This document shows, piece after piece, positions 12,501 to 27,500 of a stretch of DNA of 64,000 nucleotides. Made by a program: the position numbers and the translations under genes. Location: the NCBI RefSeq assembly GCF_027595985.1, contig NC_073302.1, forward strand, positions 12,631,811 through 12,695,810, written 5' to 3'. This DNA comes from Sorex araneus. Taxonomy: Eukaryota > Chordata > Mammalia > Eulipotyphla > Soricidae. The notes under the pieces were generated by a model. The model searched no databases. It was not told the origin of the DNA and was given only the letters and a program-made list of their open reading frames with translations. Numbering within the stretch: position 1 is the first letter of the stretch; each line of letters begins with the position of its first letter.

Positions 12501-15500
12501 TATTCATCATTCTCTTTATGATTGTTCTAAATATAAACCTTTTTAATTGCCTTACCCTGTTATTTGTAATTAATATTTGCTAACTAACTTGAATGGCTGA
12601 CAGTCTCAGACTCTATACCTGGCCAATGTTTCTCTACCTAGTTTCAACATAGTTTCTTAGAGAATATATATCTATTGAGACAATCCATCACATGCTATTT
12701 TGTATATATGAACTCATGTTTTATAGGTTGTCTGAAAAATAAAACTCACTTTTTTCTTTTTACTTGTAGGACCCTGAAGGGAAAGAAACTGAAATGGTTG
12801 GAAGTACTACAAATCCTGGAATTGTAACTTTCCGCAATTTCTACATGCCATTCTTTCCTAAGTATTTAAAAATATTTGTTGTTGAAGTCCTTTTGTTTAT
12901 AATCAGTAGATGTACCTGGAGTAATGGCATATATTTGTAGAGACAGTTATATAGGATAAAAAATAGGTGATGTTGGGGGGCTGGAGCACTGTGGGTATGG
13001 CATTTGCCTTGCACACAGCCGACCGGCTTAGATTCCCAGCATCCCATATGGTCCCCTGAGCACCGCCAGGGGTAACTCCTGAGTGCAGAGCCAGAAATAA
13101 CCCCTGTGCATTGCCTGGTGTGACCAAAAAGCAAAAAAAAAAAGCTGATGTAAAGAAAGTTTGTTTCCTACTGTGTCTCAGAGCCAGTGAGTGTCCTTTC
13201 TTCTCTCTTTCTCCTCTTCCTGTAGGGACAACTGCACAGGCTTCTCTGACAGCATGGCCAGCATCAGCACCAACCTAGTCTGCTCTATCTGATTCAGTAA
13301 ACAAGTTTCATAGGAAAAGCCAGGCAGGGACACTGTGAGACAGACACTGCCCCCAAGTTTCTAAGAGTTTCATAGAATAGAATAATGTTGTAAATGCACT
13401 ATGTCCACTAATATGTGTTTTAGAGTCTGCAAAAACATTCAAATTACTTCATATAATAAGTCCAAGGATATTCTGAGACATACATGGATAATTTCTTATT
13501 GCATAGTGTTTTGAAACCCTAACACTTCAACATATAGAGGAAATGAATATGAATTCCCCCCAATCTTGTGTGCCAAGAACTCAGTTCCTTAATTTTTCTC
13601 TTTTCCAGTTATGAATATTAAGTGCTAGAAAAATTTATAGGCCTCTTAAGGCCATGTAGCTTTGAAACAGTTAGCTGAAAGGAGAACCAGATCTACCTCA
13701 TGACTAGATGCTCCTTCGCTCTTTCCTTTATCCATACTTCTCCTCTAAAATTATTTTGGGGGCTGGAGATGTGGCTCATGGGTACAGTCAATGCTTTCCA
13801 TGTGTGAAGTCTCATATTTCATTCCTGACACTGAAAAAGAAATTCACACTAACTTTGAGTTGTCAAGTCTTCAAAACTGCATTTGATCATTTCAAGCTTC
13901 ATCTTATCAAACGGTCCTAAACACATAATCCATATTTCTGTCCTATGGTATAATCTATGTTATCTAGTAATATGATAGAACTTCATATTGGTTGGTTGGT
14001 TGACCACTGTCTTTAAATTTAAATATTTTCCAGCTAAATATATACTATGGTATACCAGACAATGTACAGCAATAAAGAAATTACAGTATGCATACAACTG
14101 TTCTTAAAATGCATGTTTTTATCTATAATTTAAAATCCTGCAGACATAGTATATTAGGTTATCCACTGTGGTCATTTTCCACTAGCACAGAATTTTGGCA
14201 GAAGACTTTAAGAGCCAGAATTATCAATAAAAGTCCAAGTCTACATTTTTGTTCCTGGGCAATTTAATTAATCTCTCTAGGAGAGATTTTCTGATGATAA
14301 AATCAAGATAATAATGTAATCATTTGTCATCCCTTTGTTCATCGATTTGTTCGAGTGGGTACCAGTAACTTCTCCATTCGTCCCTGTTGCGTGCTAGTGT
14401 AGCCCATCGGCGACTGCTCTCTCCAATAAAGTACTTGGGTTACCAAACCCAGTAATATAATGTATTCTTGAATATTTATGTGAGGATTGAATGAGTTAAC
14501 ACGCAAGTCAATGAACACTGTGCTTAAACCTCACTAAGAGCTTATTTGAAGGGTAGATATAATCAATGGGTGAATTAGAGATATGATTTGATGGGACCTA
14601 CATGTTTTGCATGTTGTGTTTTCACAGGCTTGGTTTATGGACAATTAATGCTAAGTACAGAGAGGACTTCACAACAACAGGAACTACACAATTTGAGTTT
14701 AAGAAAAAGGGTAATGTCTCGAAAAAGACATGCAACAGAATACCCCCTGACATGATTAAAGTCAATAATTGGAGTTACTTATTAAGTGTCTTAGACTTCA
14801 GTCAAATCATAAGCTTCTTGCTCTGCTTATCTCTAGAGAGAAGCAGCCTGAAGATATACTTGTTTTGCCTTTTACCACCTGCTCTGGTCACTTTGATACC
14901 AAATTTGCCTTCACTCCCTTTGTTTAGTTCTCATTTAAAAATTAATTTATGTTCTACAAATAATGATGTCTTGCCGTGGTGAGAGTTTGAGATTGATGTT
15001 CAGATCTTGGATAGAGTGAAAGAGAATCACTAAACACCGTGGATACTAATGAATCAACTTCTTTTCAATTTTGTGTATACCTGGGAGATCATCAAACCCT
15101 ACATAAAAGTCATAGTAAAAGACCTTTACACAATAAGCAAAACTGAATCTTGGTCTTATCAGACGTCTGATAGTAGCACGTGTACTTCTGTGAAGATAGC
15201 ATTGCTAGAGGAAAGATGAGATTTGTCTCTATGAGGTGATAAAGAGGCTCCCTGTGTGTGAACAGTGGGCATAACCAGGGGAAGGATATCAATGTTATTG
15301 ATATTTATCATCCCCTTGAAGCAAAAAATTTCTCCTTGAATAGCAGATATACTAATAAATGTATTATTTCTTGCATATATTTCTTTTTAGAAAGACAAAG
15401 TTATGTCTTAATAGAACCAGAAAACAATGTTATCAGCTATAAAGATCTAGAGGACTTCAAGATTAATATAAAAGTTAGGTAAGAAAATATTATTTTCTGA

Positions 15501-18500
15501 TTCATCAAACCTCTGTATGCAAAAGTATTTAATTTTGGGAGTGAGTCAAATATTATGATTTCTAGCGGGTTTTGTGTGAAAAAGACTAATTCAAAATTTA
15601 AAATAATAGAATTTAAAATGACTGCCATAGTTACTGCAGGTGAGTTCAATATTTATCAGAATATATACTTGTTATACAGTATATAATTTATCAGAAGTAT
15701 ACTTGTTGATTTGGTACTTAGAGGTGTTTTATAACTTTGTAATAAATAATCAAAAATACTGAATATCACACTGACTATTTAGGTGACTCTAATTACTCAG
15801 GTAGTAAAGTATGATGTTAAAAATATAGTTCCTTTTATTTCTGGCAGTTGATATTAATAACTGGCTGGAGCGATAGAACAGCGGGTAGGGTGTTTGCTTT
15901 GGATGCGGCTGACCTGGGTTCGATTCCTCCATCCCTCTCGGAGAGCCCGGCAAGCTATCAAGAAAATCCCGACAGCACGGAAGAGCCTGGCAAGCTACCC
16001 ACAGCGTATTCAATATGCCAAAACAGTAACAAGTCTCACAATGGAGACATTACTGGTGCCCGCTCAAGCAAATTGATGAACATGGGACAACGGTGCTACA
16101 AGTGCTAATATTAATAAATGGCACAATAGTGATACAGTGATTCTAGAATTTATTGAATAGATTCAGAAATCATACTTGCAGACAAACTGGTACAAACACC
16201 GATTTTCTTCTTTATATTTAAATAGAGAGAATTCATGTTTTCCCTTTAATGGAAAGGTAAATATGTGACTACTTGCAGGATAACATTGAGGGAGGGACCT
16301 TATATGTGTTGACTTTATGACAACACCTATGTGTAATTGCTACCCTAGCCCTCTTATGATTTGGGAGATAACTAGGCTGTAAGAGGGTCAGAGGGAGGAG
16401 GAGAAAAAGAGATTGGGCAAGGAGAGAATGAAGGAGAATCCAAGAGAGGAATTAAGGAAAATCCCAGGGGAGAATCAAGGAGGACCCGGGGAAGGGGAAT
16501 CAGGAGAGAATGAGATGAGATTGGAGTAAACTGCAATTGATACCAACCAGCCTGGCCCTCGGTTACTCCTTTGTCCACCCATTGCCATCGGTCTTCCAGG
16601 GTGGGGGAAAGGCCTGAGACCACCAAATGCAGGCTGCCAGAGACTTGCAGGTTTTGTATTCGTTTTTGGAATACACAGCTAACATACAAACAATTTGCCT
16701 CCAGTACCCTTGGGATCAAGTGACTCTTTTATTAAACGGGCAGCAGAAGTTTAACGGTTATTTAGACAGACACATGTTTTGAAACACAGTTCTGTGCCAA
16801 CTTATTATGAACTTAAAATATATGGAATTGGAATAAGTTCTTTCTGTCATCATGAGACTCAAGTTCCTCATTTGTCAACAATAATAGAAATTGCTACTTC
16901 AGCACTGGTGAACTCTGAATGAAATACATTAGTGAACATCAAGTCTGATTCCAGAGAGAAGCAAATTTCTAGTGATTACATTAGAGTTTAATAAAAAAAT
17001 GACTTTTTAGAAAAGGAGTTAAGGGCTGGAAAGATGGTAAGGCATTATGGCACTTGCTTTGCACGGAGCTGGCTTCTGTTTAATTCCCAGGCACGGTGTG
17101 TGGTCCCTGCGCATAAGTCAGGAGATAACCCTGAAAACTGCTGGTGATTTCTCCCCAAGGATCCAAAGGCCCCAAACAATATTAAAGCCAAAAAGAAAGT
17201 TAACTATATTTTCTTTTAACAAATATTACAGTGGGAATATTCCTGAGGGGGATGTTTTTGTCTTTTTTGCAATAAAAGAAGATTTACATGATGACGAAAA
17301 AGAAATGTTGCTTGCAGAAATACAAACGACAAAGGTAAGAAGAGATAAATTGGTCTTTACAGAAATGGAGAATTGGGGCAAGCTAACCAGAATGTATAGA
17401 ATAAAAGTGGGCTTTCCTCTTTAAGGGTTTACAGAACTAAGCCAAACCAATAAGCCATTGGGCTTTGGAAATATATGATTTCAGTTTCCAAAACCTGCTT
17501 TCTAAAGAAGCCTCATCATTTTGTGGACCTGATATTATGCACTTTAAATTTGGATCCAGCAGATATGGTGGTACCCAATTACAGCCTCAAATTTTTAACA
17601 TGATTAGACATCAGAGATTTTCAGTCCATCAGAATCTTCTTGCCTAGGAAGGAAGAACATGACCTGAAGCTGAAGACTTACATGGAATGATCCGAATAAT
17701 ATCTACAATGTTCTTTTTTGGTGGTGGGGGGGGGAAGGCAGTTGGGCAGAGTGCCGGGAGGATGGACCACACTCTGCGAAGCTACGAGGTGACTCCTGGC
17801 TCTGCACTCAGGAGTGACTGCTGGCGATGCTGGGGGACCATATGAAATGTGGAAAGTTGAACCCTAGTGGGCCGTGTGCAAGGCAAATGCCATACCTGCC
17901 CCAAACAATGCTATTTTCAAGTGAAGGATTTGCAGATTGATGAAAGGAGAACTTGTTTCTCTGCGAGTTTGTTTCTCAGAATTCAGTAAATTATTGCCTC
18001 TCCCTTTTTGTCCTTTTTTTTTTAAAAAAAAAAAAAAACAGCTGGTTGATGGTGTTGCACAAATCAGTTTTAATACTACAGAGGAAATTAAAAAATTAAA
18101 TATAAGTCCAGAAGATTTAAATAACAAGTACCTTAATATTTTTGTGGACGTAAGTGCAGGTAAGTTCCTACAGTACTGTATAAATTCATTTCTAATTCCT
18201 TTTCCTTGTTTTGCCCTTTATTTCTCTTGATTTCTTTTGCCCTGACCTAGGTCACAGGTACGGTTGTGTTGTGGTTCTGCAAACTTGATTGCAACCCACA
18301 CCAGAAATCACAGTTCTGGTTTTGACGTGAATGTGCTTATCCTTGGGGCTAACTCTCCTTCAAACATATTAATTTCGGCAGAAACTTGTGCAATTTCTGA
18401 TAATAGGTAGTGGCAATAATATGACCCCAGGGGTCATCTTACAGTTCTTTCACATTTCAAAGTTTACATTTTAATCAGTAACTGATATTGATTCAGTATT

Positions 18501-21500
18501 TGGCAAGCACAGTCGCTCTATCAAAATACTATCCATGAGCTCCATGGAAATGGAGTGTTTGTTATTGTGAACTACCTTATAAAATAAAAAAATATTTAAA
18601 TTTAAAATAAAAGTTTCTGTCTCTAATTGTGACCCACCAAATTATGCCTGGAAAAGATAACCTTTTATCATAAAGAATAAGTGGTGGTGCTACCAGGAAA
18701 TTTTACTTGCACAATTATAGTAAATTATAGAAAAAGTAATAAAATTATGAAAACTTCACTGACATTTGGAGGTCCTTTTAAATTTTTTAATGAATTATCA
18801 CAAGTTTTTTTTTTTTTTATCACGCTGTCACAGGTGAGGCAGAAGCAGTGATGGCAGGTCTCCGTGTTCCTTCACTATTCCCGGGTTAGTCAATATTTTC
18901 AAGAATGAAAATATTGAATAATAAAGATGTTAGAGTTGGAAAGTAGAAAACTTTATTGGAATGGAGAAGAGAAAAGAAAAGGAGCTCCCCAAGTAGGGAA
19001 GAATTTCGTATTGTACTAAAAAGGGAGTTTTGTATAACCCCTTCTAAAGGCTCTCTGGTCAATTGAAATTTCTTTTGGTATTCAATTGATAAATATTACA
19101 GAGGATGCAAAAAAGTTACAGGTAAAGTTACAGGAAGATAAAGGTTCTTCCTGTAGACCCTTTTAGAAGGAAACTGGGATTTTCATGCTTCTTATTAATT
19201 AAAGAGTTTACTGGATTAGCTTTCTTGCCATTTGCCTCAGTCATTGTGAGTTCCCTATTAGCCTAAACTCCAGGGCAGAATTTTATGGTCCTGGGTAATT
19301 CCGGGAATGTCAAGTCAGAACCCTGGGGATGATGAAGCATGTGTTAGGTGGATAGAGAGTGGCAAGAGAAAACTGTGACACTCTCTCTCACTGGCAAGGG
19401 GAAACTGAGGCTGCCCTCTTTTACACTGCTTGGAAATGCTTTAACTGTGGCCTTGGAAATAATAACAAGCTGTGAGAACATACGTGCATGAATCTTCCCA
19501 CAGGAAAGTATACTTTATACTTTAGGACATGAGACTATTTCTATTTTCTATTTCAATTATTCAATGAGAAAATGATATTAAATGATCTGATAATTCAAAT
19601 GGTCTAGACAAGAACACAGTTATTGCAACTGATGAATGGAAGTCTGGCCAACCTCCTGACAACCACACTTTATTGGCTCAAGGAGGAGTCAGGTTCTTTC
19701 AGGATGAGTAGAGAAATCATTGAAATATAGATTTGTAATTCTTTATTAAGTGACCAGAGAATAAATGAATGACGTATTCTTAATCAAATACGTTCTTGGT
19801 TCTCACAGAGTGGGATCCAAGGAACATGGAGATGTTACATTGTGCGTACCATATTTTCAGAGTAGTGCATATTATTCTAACAGGTGAATTCCATGAAAGC
19901 AAAATAACTGATATCAAATACAGCATCTCACCCTACACTCTGGATTTGGTTGCCACTCCTCTTTTCCTGAAGCCTGGAAATCCATTTCCCATCAAGGTGA
20001 GATGACTAGAAAATCAAATATCGTTGATTTTGAGTCTGTGGTGGGCAGAGAATCTCTTAGAGCTATTGCTCCTTTGTGGGCTACAGGGTAGATAAGAAAA
20101 AGAAGAAGATATTGTGGAGACAAAAAGTAAGACAAGACAATCATAAAGCCCATAATTCAAAGAGGAGAACAAAAGTGATAACAACAAACAATTGTCTAGT
20201 TACTGGTCTGGCAATAATTTTACCAATCCATGTCAAACACTAACCTAACAATTCAGTCACTAGACTTTGAACTGAATGTAATTATTATATATATCTGAAA
20301 TTCTTAAAACACAACCATAGTAGAAATGCACCTGATTACTAGCTTAAATCCAGCAAGTTTGTGCCTGGTAGTGAAAGAGGGAATTTATTTTGAGTTTGCT
20401 GTAAAAGAATCAATGGTGAAGATAGAGGGGAGGTGCAGTGGTTCCTGGAACATTCTTGGGGGTAATGGACGTTCCTATGGAGGGTGATATTGGGAAAATG
20501 TGTGCAGGAAACTATCACTAATAGTACTATCTATGACAGTTCATAAAAAATGGGAAAATATTTAATAGAAGAGTCATGACCATATAAAGGATATGTGTGT
20601 TATTTTCTATTATGTTATTTGCTACCATGAAATATAGACTTATCTATTAAAAATCAATACTAGCGATTGTACAATTTGCTATATTGTTACAGTTAATGGT
20701 GTTAATTGCTATTGAAATGGATTTGTTCCAATAGGTACAGGTGAATGCTCCTGGCCACGTTACAGGAGGGGTTGCAGTAATACTGGAAGGAATATTTGAT
20801 AAAACCCTGAATCTGGGAACAATGGAAAGTACCACAAATTCTGATGGAGTAGCCTCATTTATCATAAACATTCCCTCTGATGTGGCAACACTGGATTTTC
20901 ATGTGAGCAGAATTATGATGTGTTGTACTTCAAATGTATTTAAGCCTGTGGAGTAATTAGTGTGCCAGATAGAAGGGAACGTTTTACTGCATGTCTCATG
21001 AACTTCTCAGGAACATTTGACCCATCATCACAAGAAGTACAATGTCACATACTGAACATTCCATGAAGGGCACGATCCTATTAGTTCTATATCTAGGAGC
21101 TAACTTTTTTCTTCTTTTTCTAAACATTGTACTACTTAAGGTGACAAATTTAAACCAAACTGCCAATGGAATACAAGAATTAGAGTCATCTCCATTATTT
21201 CCTATTTTCATCCTCTCCCTCAATTCACAAGTGAAATCAGAAATTTTTTTCATTCTCTTTTCCCCCTCCCACATCTCCTCAAATTATGAAATCTGGATTT
21301 CAATTTCTCCTCAAAGGTGAAATCTGGATTATGCACCTGCTACAGCATTGGAAATATTCTCATCGGAGTTATCTGTGTGTTTTCCTAGTTCACAGTAATT
21401 TTTTTAGTTCTCTTTCTAGTTTTCTGCAAGGCAAATAACTGCTGGGCCAAGGGACCCTTTTCCTTTTAAACAAGTTATTATTGCCTTCTGTACTTTACTT

Positions 21501-24500
21501 GCTTTTGAGCTTCATTATTTATTTTTGTCTCTTTGGGAACACACCTACTGGTACTTGGGGGTCTCCCTTAGTGATATTTGGGGGACCAGGATGAAATATA
21601 GACACATGTGTAGCCTTTTATACTCTCAGTACCCTCTTATTCATTCCTTCATTTAAACTTTTCTTCTTTCCTCTCTTCTTCTAGCCTTCACATTTGATCA
21701 GTAATCCCTCGTTTGTTGGCTATTTTGGAGTGATTCTCAGGTTATGTTCGCCCTATCTTTTCTTCTTACATGAAACATTTTTAGTTGAAATATTTCTGTG
21801 TTCAGTCTTCTTTAAAATCTAATATTAAAGTTATTCTATGCAGTCAAGACATTTCTAGAGATTAATATTTTCCTATCTTTTTATTTTTGGGGGCCATACC
21901 TGGCAATTTACTCCTGGCTCTCACCTCAGACATCACTCCTTACTGACTCAGGAGTTTATATGGAGTGCCAGAAAATAAGCCCTGGTCAGCCATGTGAAGG
22001 CAGCTACCTCACCCATTGTATGAACTCTCCGGCCCTACATTTTCTCATATTTTTTCAAAAGTACAGAACTTAATTTCTGAATTTTTCAGCCACACTCATT
22101 GGTACTCAGTACTTACTCCTGGATCTGTGGTCAGGGATCATTCCTGGTGGGGCTCAGGGACCAAATGGAGTGCTGGGGAGTAAACCCAGGTTGGTCGCAT
22201 AGCAGCTAAGCAACCCACATGCTGTACTAACACTCTGGCTCCCACCAGATTCAGTTTGTATAAAACTACACGCCTCCTTCCACCTCCAGTCTAGATCTCC
22301 TCCAGGGTGCCTTGTTTTAGCAAACGGTCTGCAACCACCTTGTACTTCTCTCTCCACATGTGGCCTGAGAGTTGGAGTGTTCTCTCACTCACCTCTGATC
22401 TCAACTGACCCTGTCCTAGATCCCCTCATAGACATTGTGTACTGCCCGCCCATGCTACCTCAAATTCAGCCATCTGAGGTAGTTTTCAGCTCCCAAATGT
22501 CCTGTGCTCTACTATTGAAAGGTCTTTGAAACTCTACCTTGGACTCTCCCTGTTCTTTGAGTCCTTAATGCCTTACTTTTGGGACCAACGGAGGATGTTT
22601 TTTCCCTTTCAGTACCAGGGAGGTAACAGAGGTGTCACGCAGACAAAGCTTATATTTTTTTCACTGAGCCTTGACCCAAGCCCCAGGAGCATCAACATTT
22701 ACTCAGATCTTAGAAATTTCAAGTGCCCTCAAATTGCTCAAAAATATATCCTCATCACCTTTGTGTCTGTCAATTAGTATACACACTGACAAACTAGGGA
22801 TAAGATAATATCAAAGTTATTCTATGCAGTTGCCAGAATGGATATATATATTTCTAAAACTAAAAAAGGGTTTAAATACATGTCTCTTCTCTCTCAGAGT
22901 ATTTTCCCCATTGTATTTCACTGTTTCCTAGTTACCTCCACAATAGTATCTTCAGCAAAAAACGTCCAATTCTTCAGCTTCAAGTAAAACATCGATGGGC
23001 CAAACATGTGTGGGTTAAAGGATGAGTATAATATGGCACTTATATTTACAAGAATTCACCATGACCTTACTCTTAAACAGATTATCTTTACTTCCCTTCT
23101 TCCTGTATCTCCCCAAGAATAGAGAATATTATTCACCACCACTTTTATTCACAATGAATGGAATGCCCATGCTACATACCTGACTAGAACGGGATTGAGG
23201 ACTGGAAACACCTGCCCCATACATATTGATCATCAATAATGATCAATATTTATCATAAATAATAATCAATATTGATCTTTTTATTGATAATTATTGATGC
23301 AAGTTATGAGTCAGCACTTGACATGTTTGTCTCTTATCTTCCTTAGGTCAGAACTGCTATCCCAGACCTTCCAGCCAAATACCAAGCCAGCAAGGACTAT
23401 GAAGTGGTGGCTTACTCGTCCCACAGTCACAGTTTCCTTTCACTCAGCTGGCCAGACAGTTACAAGACTTTGTTTGTGGGGAAAACTCTAAACATAACCG
23501 TCACCCCTGAAAGTCCTTACGTTGACAGTATTACACACTACAACTACCTGGTAAGATTGATAATATCTAACTTATACCTAGAAACCTACTACGCAAAAAA
23601 TATTTGAAAGAGTTCCTTACCTGAGACAAGGCTGTGCTCAATTGTTAGTGAATGAGTGCGTGCACTTTGAGATTCCTTTAACGTCTTCTAACTCTTGGAG
23701 TGATAGCCTATGGCATGGTGTCAAGGGGTTGAAATTATTTTTTATTGATTGAGAGCTCATGGTTTTCCATGCTATTAATAGTTTCTCATGCACATAATTC
23801 CAGTATCACACACATCACCAGTGTATGCATCCTCCTCCCCAAATACCCCATCATCCCTCCCTGTCACGCCTTTCCCTCCCCAACTTCGTGGATCAGTTCT
23901 CCCATTATGCTGCTTTTGGACACTTGTTGCTACATTGCTATATGTCTTTAAGTCCCACAGATGAGAGAGATCAATCTCTCTCTGTCCCTTTCTGACTGAC
24001 TTCACTCAGCATGATATCCTCTAGTTTGATCCATGTTACTATGAATTTTGTTGACAAAGTTTTTGTTTGTTTGTTTCCTTTTGAAAATTAGTTTCTTTCT
24101 CTTTTATTATTACTATTTTTTATTAATGAGTCACGGTGAGTGTACAGTTACAGAGTTTCATGCTTCTCTTATAGTCATATATTACTCAAATACCCATCCC
24201 TCCACTGGTGCCCATTCTCCTCCAAGGATGGCCCCAGGGTCCGTCTTACCCCCTCATCCTCTCCCCCCACCCTACCCTGCTCTCTGACAGGGAATTCCTT
24301 TTTGTTCTCTCTCTCCTTTTAGGTGTTGTGGTTTGTAATGGAGGTACTGGGTGGCTATTGTGTAGAATCCGTAGTCTGCCTTCAACCCGCCTATTCCATC
24401 CCGGGTGGATACCGCACCACACTTCTGAGCTGCCTTTTCCCCCAGTATGTGAGGCCGGCTTCCAAGCCATGGAGCAAATCTCCTGGTACTTACTGCTAAT

Positions 24501-27500
24501 ATTCTTAGGTGTTAGTCTTCCAGTCTGTTGTTTTATATTCCACATATGAGTGCAATATTTTTATGTCTATCTCTTATTTTCTGACTCATTTCACTTAGCA
24601 TGATACTCTCCATGTTGATCCACTTATATGCAAAGTTCATGACTTCATCCTTTCTGACAGCTGCATAGTATTAAATTGTGAGCATTCGGGTATTTTCAGA
24701 TTCTGGCTATTGTAAACAGTGCTACAATGAACATGCAGGTGCAGATGTCATTTCAACTGTACATTTTTGCCTGTCCAGGATATACTCCCAGAAGTGGTAT
24801 TGCTGGGTCAAATGGGAGCTCATTTTCTAATTTTTTGAGAAGCGACCATATTGTTTTCCAAAAGGGCAGAACCAGTCGGAAGTCCCACCAGCAGTGTAGG
24901 AGGGTCCCTTTCTCCCCACATCCTCTCCAACAGCAGTTGCTTTTGTTCTTTTGGATGTGAGCCAGTCTCTGTAGTGTGAGGTGGTATCTCATAGTTGTTT
25001 TGATCTGCATCTCCCTGATGATTAGTGATGATGAGCATTTTTTCATATGCCTTTTATTCATTTGCATTTCTTCCTTGAGAAAGTTTCTGTTCATTTCTTT
25101 GCCCCATTTTTTGATGGGGTTGGATGTTTTGTTCTTGTAGAGTTCAACCAGTGTCTTATATACCCTTGATATCAACCCCTTACCAGATGGGTACTGGGTG
25201 AATATCCTTTCCAATTCTGTAGATTGACTTTGTATTCTGGTCACTGTATCTTTTGTGGTGCAGAAGCTTCTTAGTTAAAGATAGTCCCATTTGTTTATCT
25301 CTGTTTCCACTATGTTGCTCAGTTGTGTGTCATCTTTGAAGATACCTTTAGTTTCAATATTGTGGAGGGTTTTGCTGACCTTGTCTTCCATGTATTTTAT
25401 GGATAGTGGTCTAATGTTGAGGCCTTTAATCCATTTTGACCTGTCTTTTGTGCATGGAGTCATGTTGTGGTCAAAGCCCATTTTTTTGCATATGGTTGTC
25501 CAGTTGTGCCAGCACCATTTGTTGAAGAGGCTTTCCTTGCTTCACTTCACATTTCTTGCTCCCTTATCAAAGATATGATAATCATATATTTGGGGTTGAA
25601 TGTAGGGATATTCCACCCTGTTCCATTGACCTGCGGCTCTGCTTTTGTTCCAATACCATGCTGTTTTAACTGTTACAGCTTTGTAGTGGAGTTTGAAGTT
25701 GGGAGGGTGGTGTCTCCCATCATTTTTTTCCCAAGGACTGCTTTGGCTATTCATGGGCGTTTATTGTTCCATATTAATTTCAGGACTGTTTGATCGATTT
25801 CTTTGAAGAATTTCATGTGTATCCTCATAGGGAATGCATTGAATATGTATAGTGCTTTGGGGAGTATTGCCATTTTGACAATGTTAAGTCTTCCTGTTCA
25901 TGATCAGGGGATATGTTTCCATTTCCTCGTGTCCTCTTATTTTGTGGAGTAGCGTTTTGTAGTTTTCTTTGTAGATATTTTTCTTTATAGAGATCCTTTA
26001 CCTCCTTAGTTAGGCTGATCCCAAGGTACTTGATTTTCTGGGGCACAATTGTGAATGGGATTTTTTTTAAATGTCACTTTCCCCTGTCTCACTATTTGCG
26101 TATAGGAAGGTCATGGATCTTTGGGTATTGATTTTATAGCCTGCAACTTTGCTGTACAAGTCTATTGTTTCTAGGAGTTTCTTAGTGGAGGTTTTAGGAT
26201 TCCCTAGTTGTAGAATCATGTCATCTGCAAATAGTGAGAGCTTTATTTCTTTCTTTCCTATCTGAATACCCTGAATGTCTTTTTCTTGTCTAATTGCTGT
26301 TTCAAGTACTTCCAGTACTATGTTGAACAGAAGTGGTGAGAGAGGGGATCCTTGTCTTGTCCCTGATATTAAAGGGAAGGCCCTTAGTGTTTCTTCATTG
26401 AGGATAATGCTTGCCATGTTTTTGTGGTAGATGTCTTCGACTATCTTGAAGAAAATTCCATCAAAGCCCATTTTGGTGAGAGTTTTCATCATAATTGGAT
26501 GTTGGATTTTGTGTTGACAAAGTTTTAATGAGAGCCTTCATTCAGTCTTCAGAGTAGTCATGGCCATTACAAGGGATTTAATCACTAGGACTTAATTACA
26601 ATAAAAAAGAATTTAACCATATATTCAAGAAAGAATGTAGTAGTTTTAAGGCAATAATTACTGTTTAAAATAAAATTAAGGTGAGTGTCTTTGTTGTATT
26701 TTAAAATCATTTGATGTCCTTATTTTTATTTGTGCATATAAAAACAATTCTCTTCATCTGCGACCAGAGTGATAGTATAGTGGGTAGAGTACTTGCCTTG
26801 CATGTGGCCAATACCTCACATGGTCCCCCATCACCAGGAGTGATATATGAGTACAGGGCCAGGACTATGCCCTGAACACCACTGGATGTGATCCCCAAAA
26901 CAAACAAAAAAAATAATTTCATTTTTCTTATTAAATAATAAATGTTGGGTACCTGATAAAAAAATTTTTTTAGTTGGATTCAGGGATGGCTCAGTGGTAG
27001 AGCATCTGCCCTGCAGACATTAGTTCTAAAGTTTCATCTTCAACACAGTCCCAAATAGTTGGGCAATCTTGGCACTATTTTTCAGCATCCTAGGGCCCAC
27101 CACAATGTGAGTACTATCTCTGTGTTTTATATCAGTTGTAGCACATCTAAGTGAGTGAGAGCACTACAATTAAGGTGTGAAATCCTGGCAAGTATCACAA
27201 CCAAATGTGGACAACCCTAGTCATCAGCAACAACAATAGGAAGGGAAGGTGGAAAATTTTAAGAAAGAAAAAAAACCACTTAACCCATTGAACTGTAAAA
27301 TAGGAAGATCAACAGCATGATCTATTAAAATATGGATCATAATGATATGGGTTATTTCCTAGATAAATATCTGTTTAGAAAGCAACAATTAATGCAAACA
27401 GTTCCAAACTCTCTTTCTTTCAGTGTCTAATAACATATTATTTACTAGGCCATTTTTTAAAAACTAGGTAAGAACGTTATTGATTCTGAGAAAAGCAGAT

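Noticed and set aside
16372..16719. 115-codon antisense frame
   Set aside because: Low-complexity purine-rich DNA giving Ser/Pro/Leu-rich translation; no support.
18835..18890. Sequence resembling a second exon 10 start
   Set aside because: Only a short match; the well-conserved exon 10 at 19884 fits phase and alignment.
26977..27050. tRNA gene
   Set aside because: tRNA-like A-box region only; no full cloverleaf, and a non-tRNA body follows, so it is a SINE.
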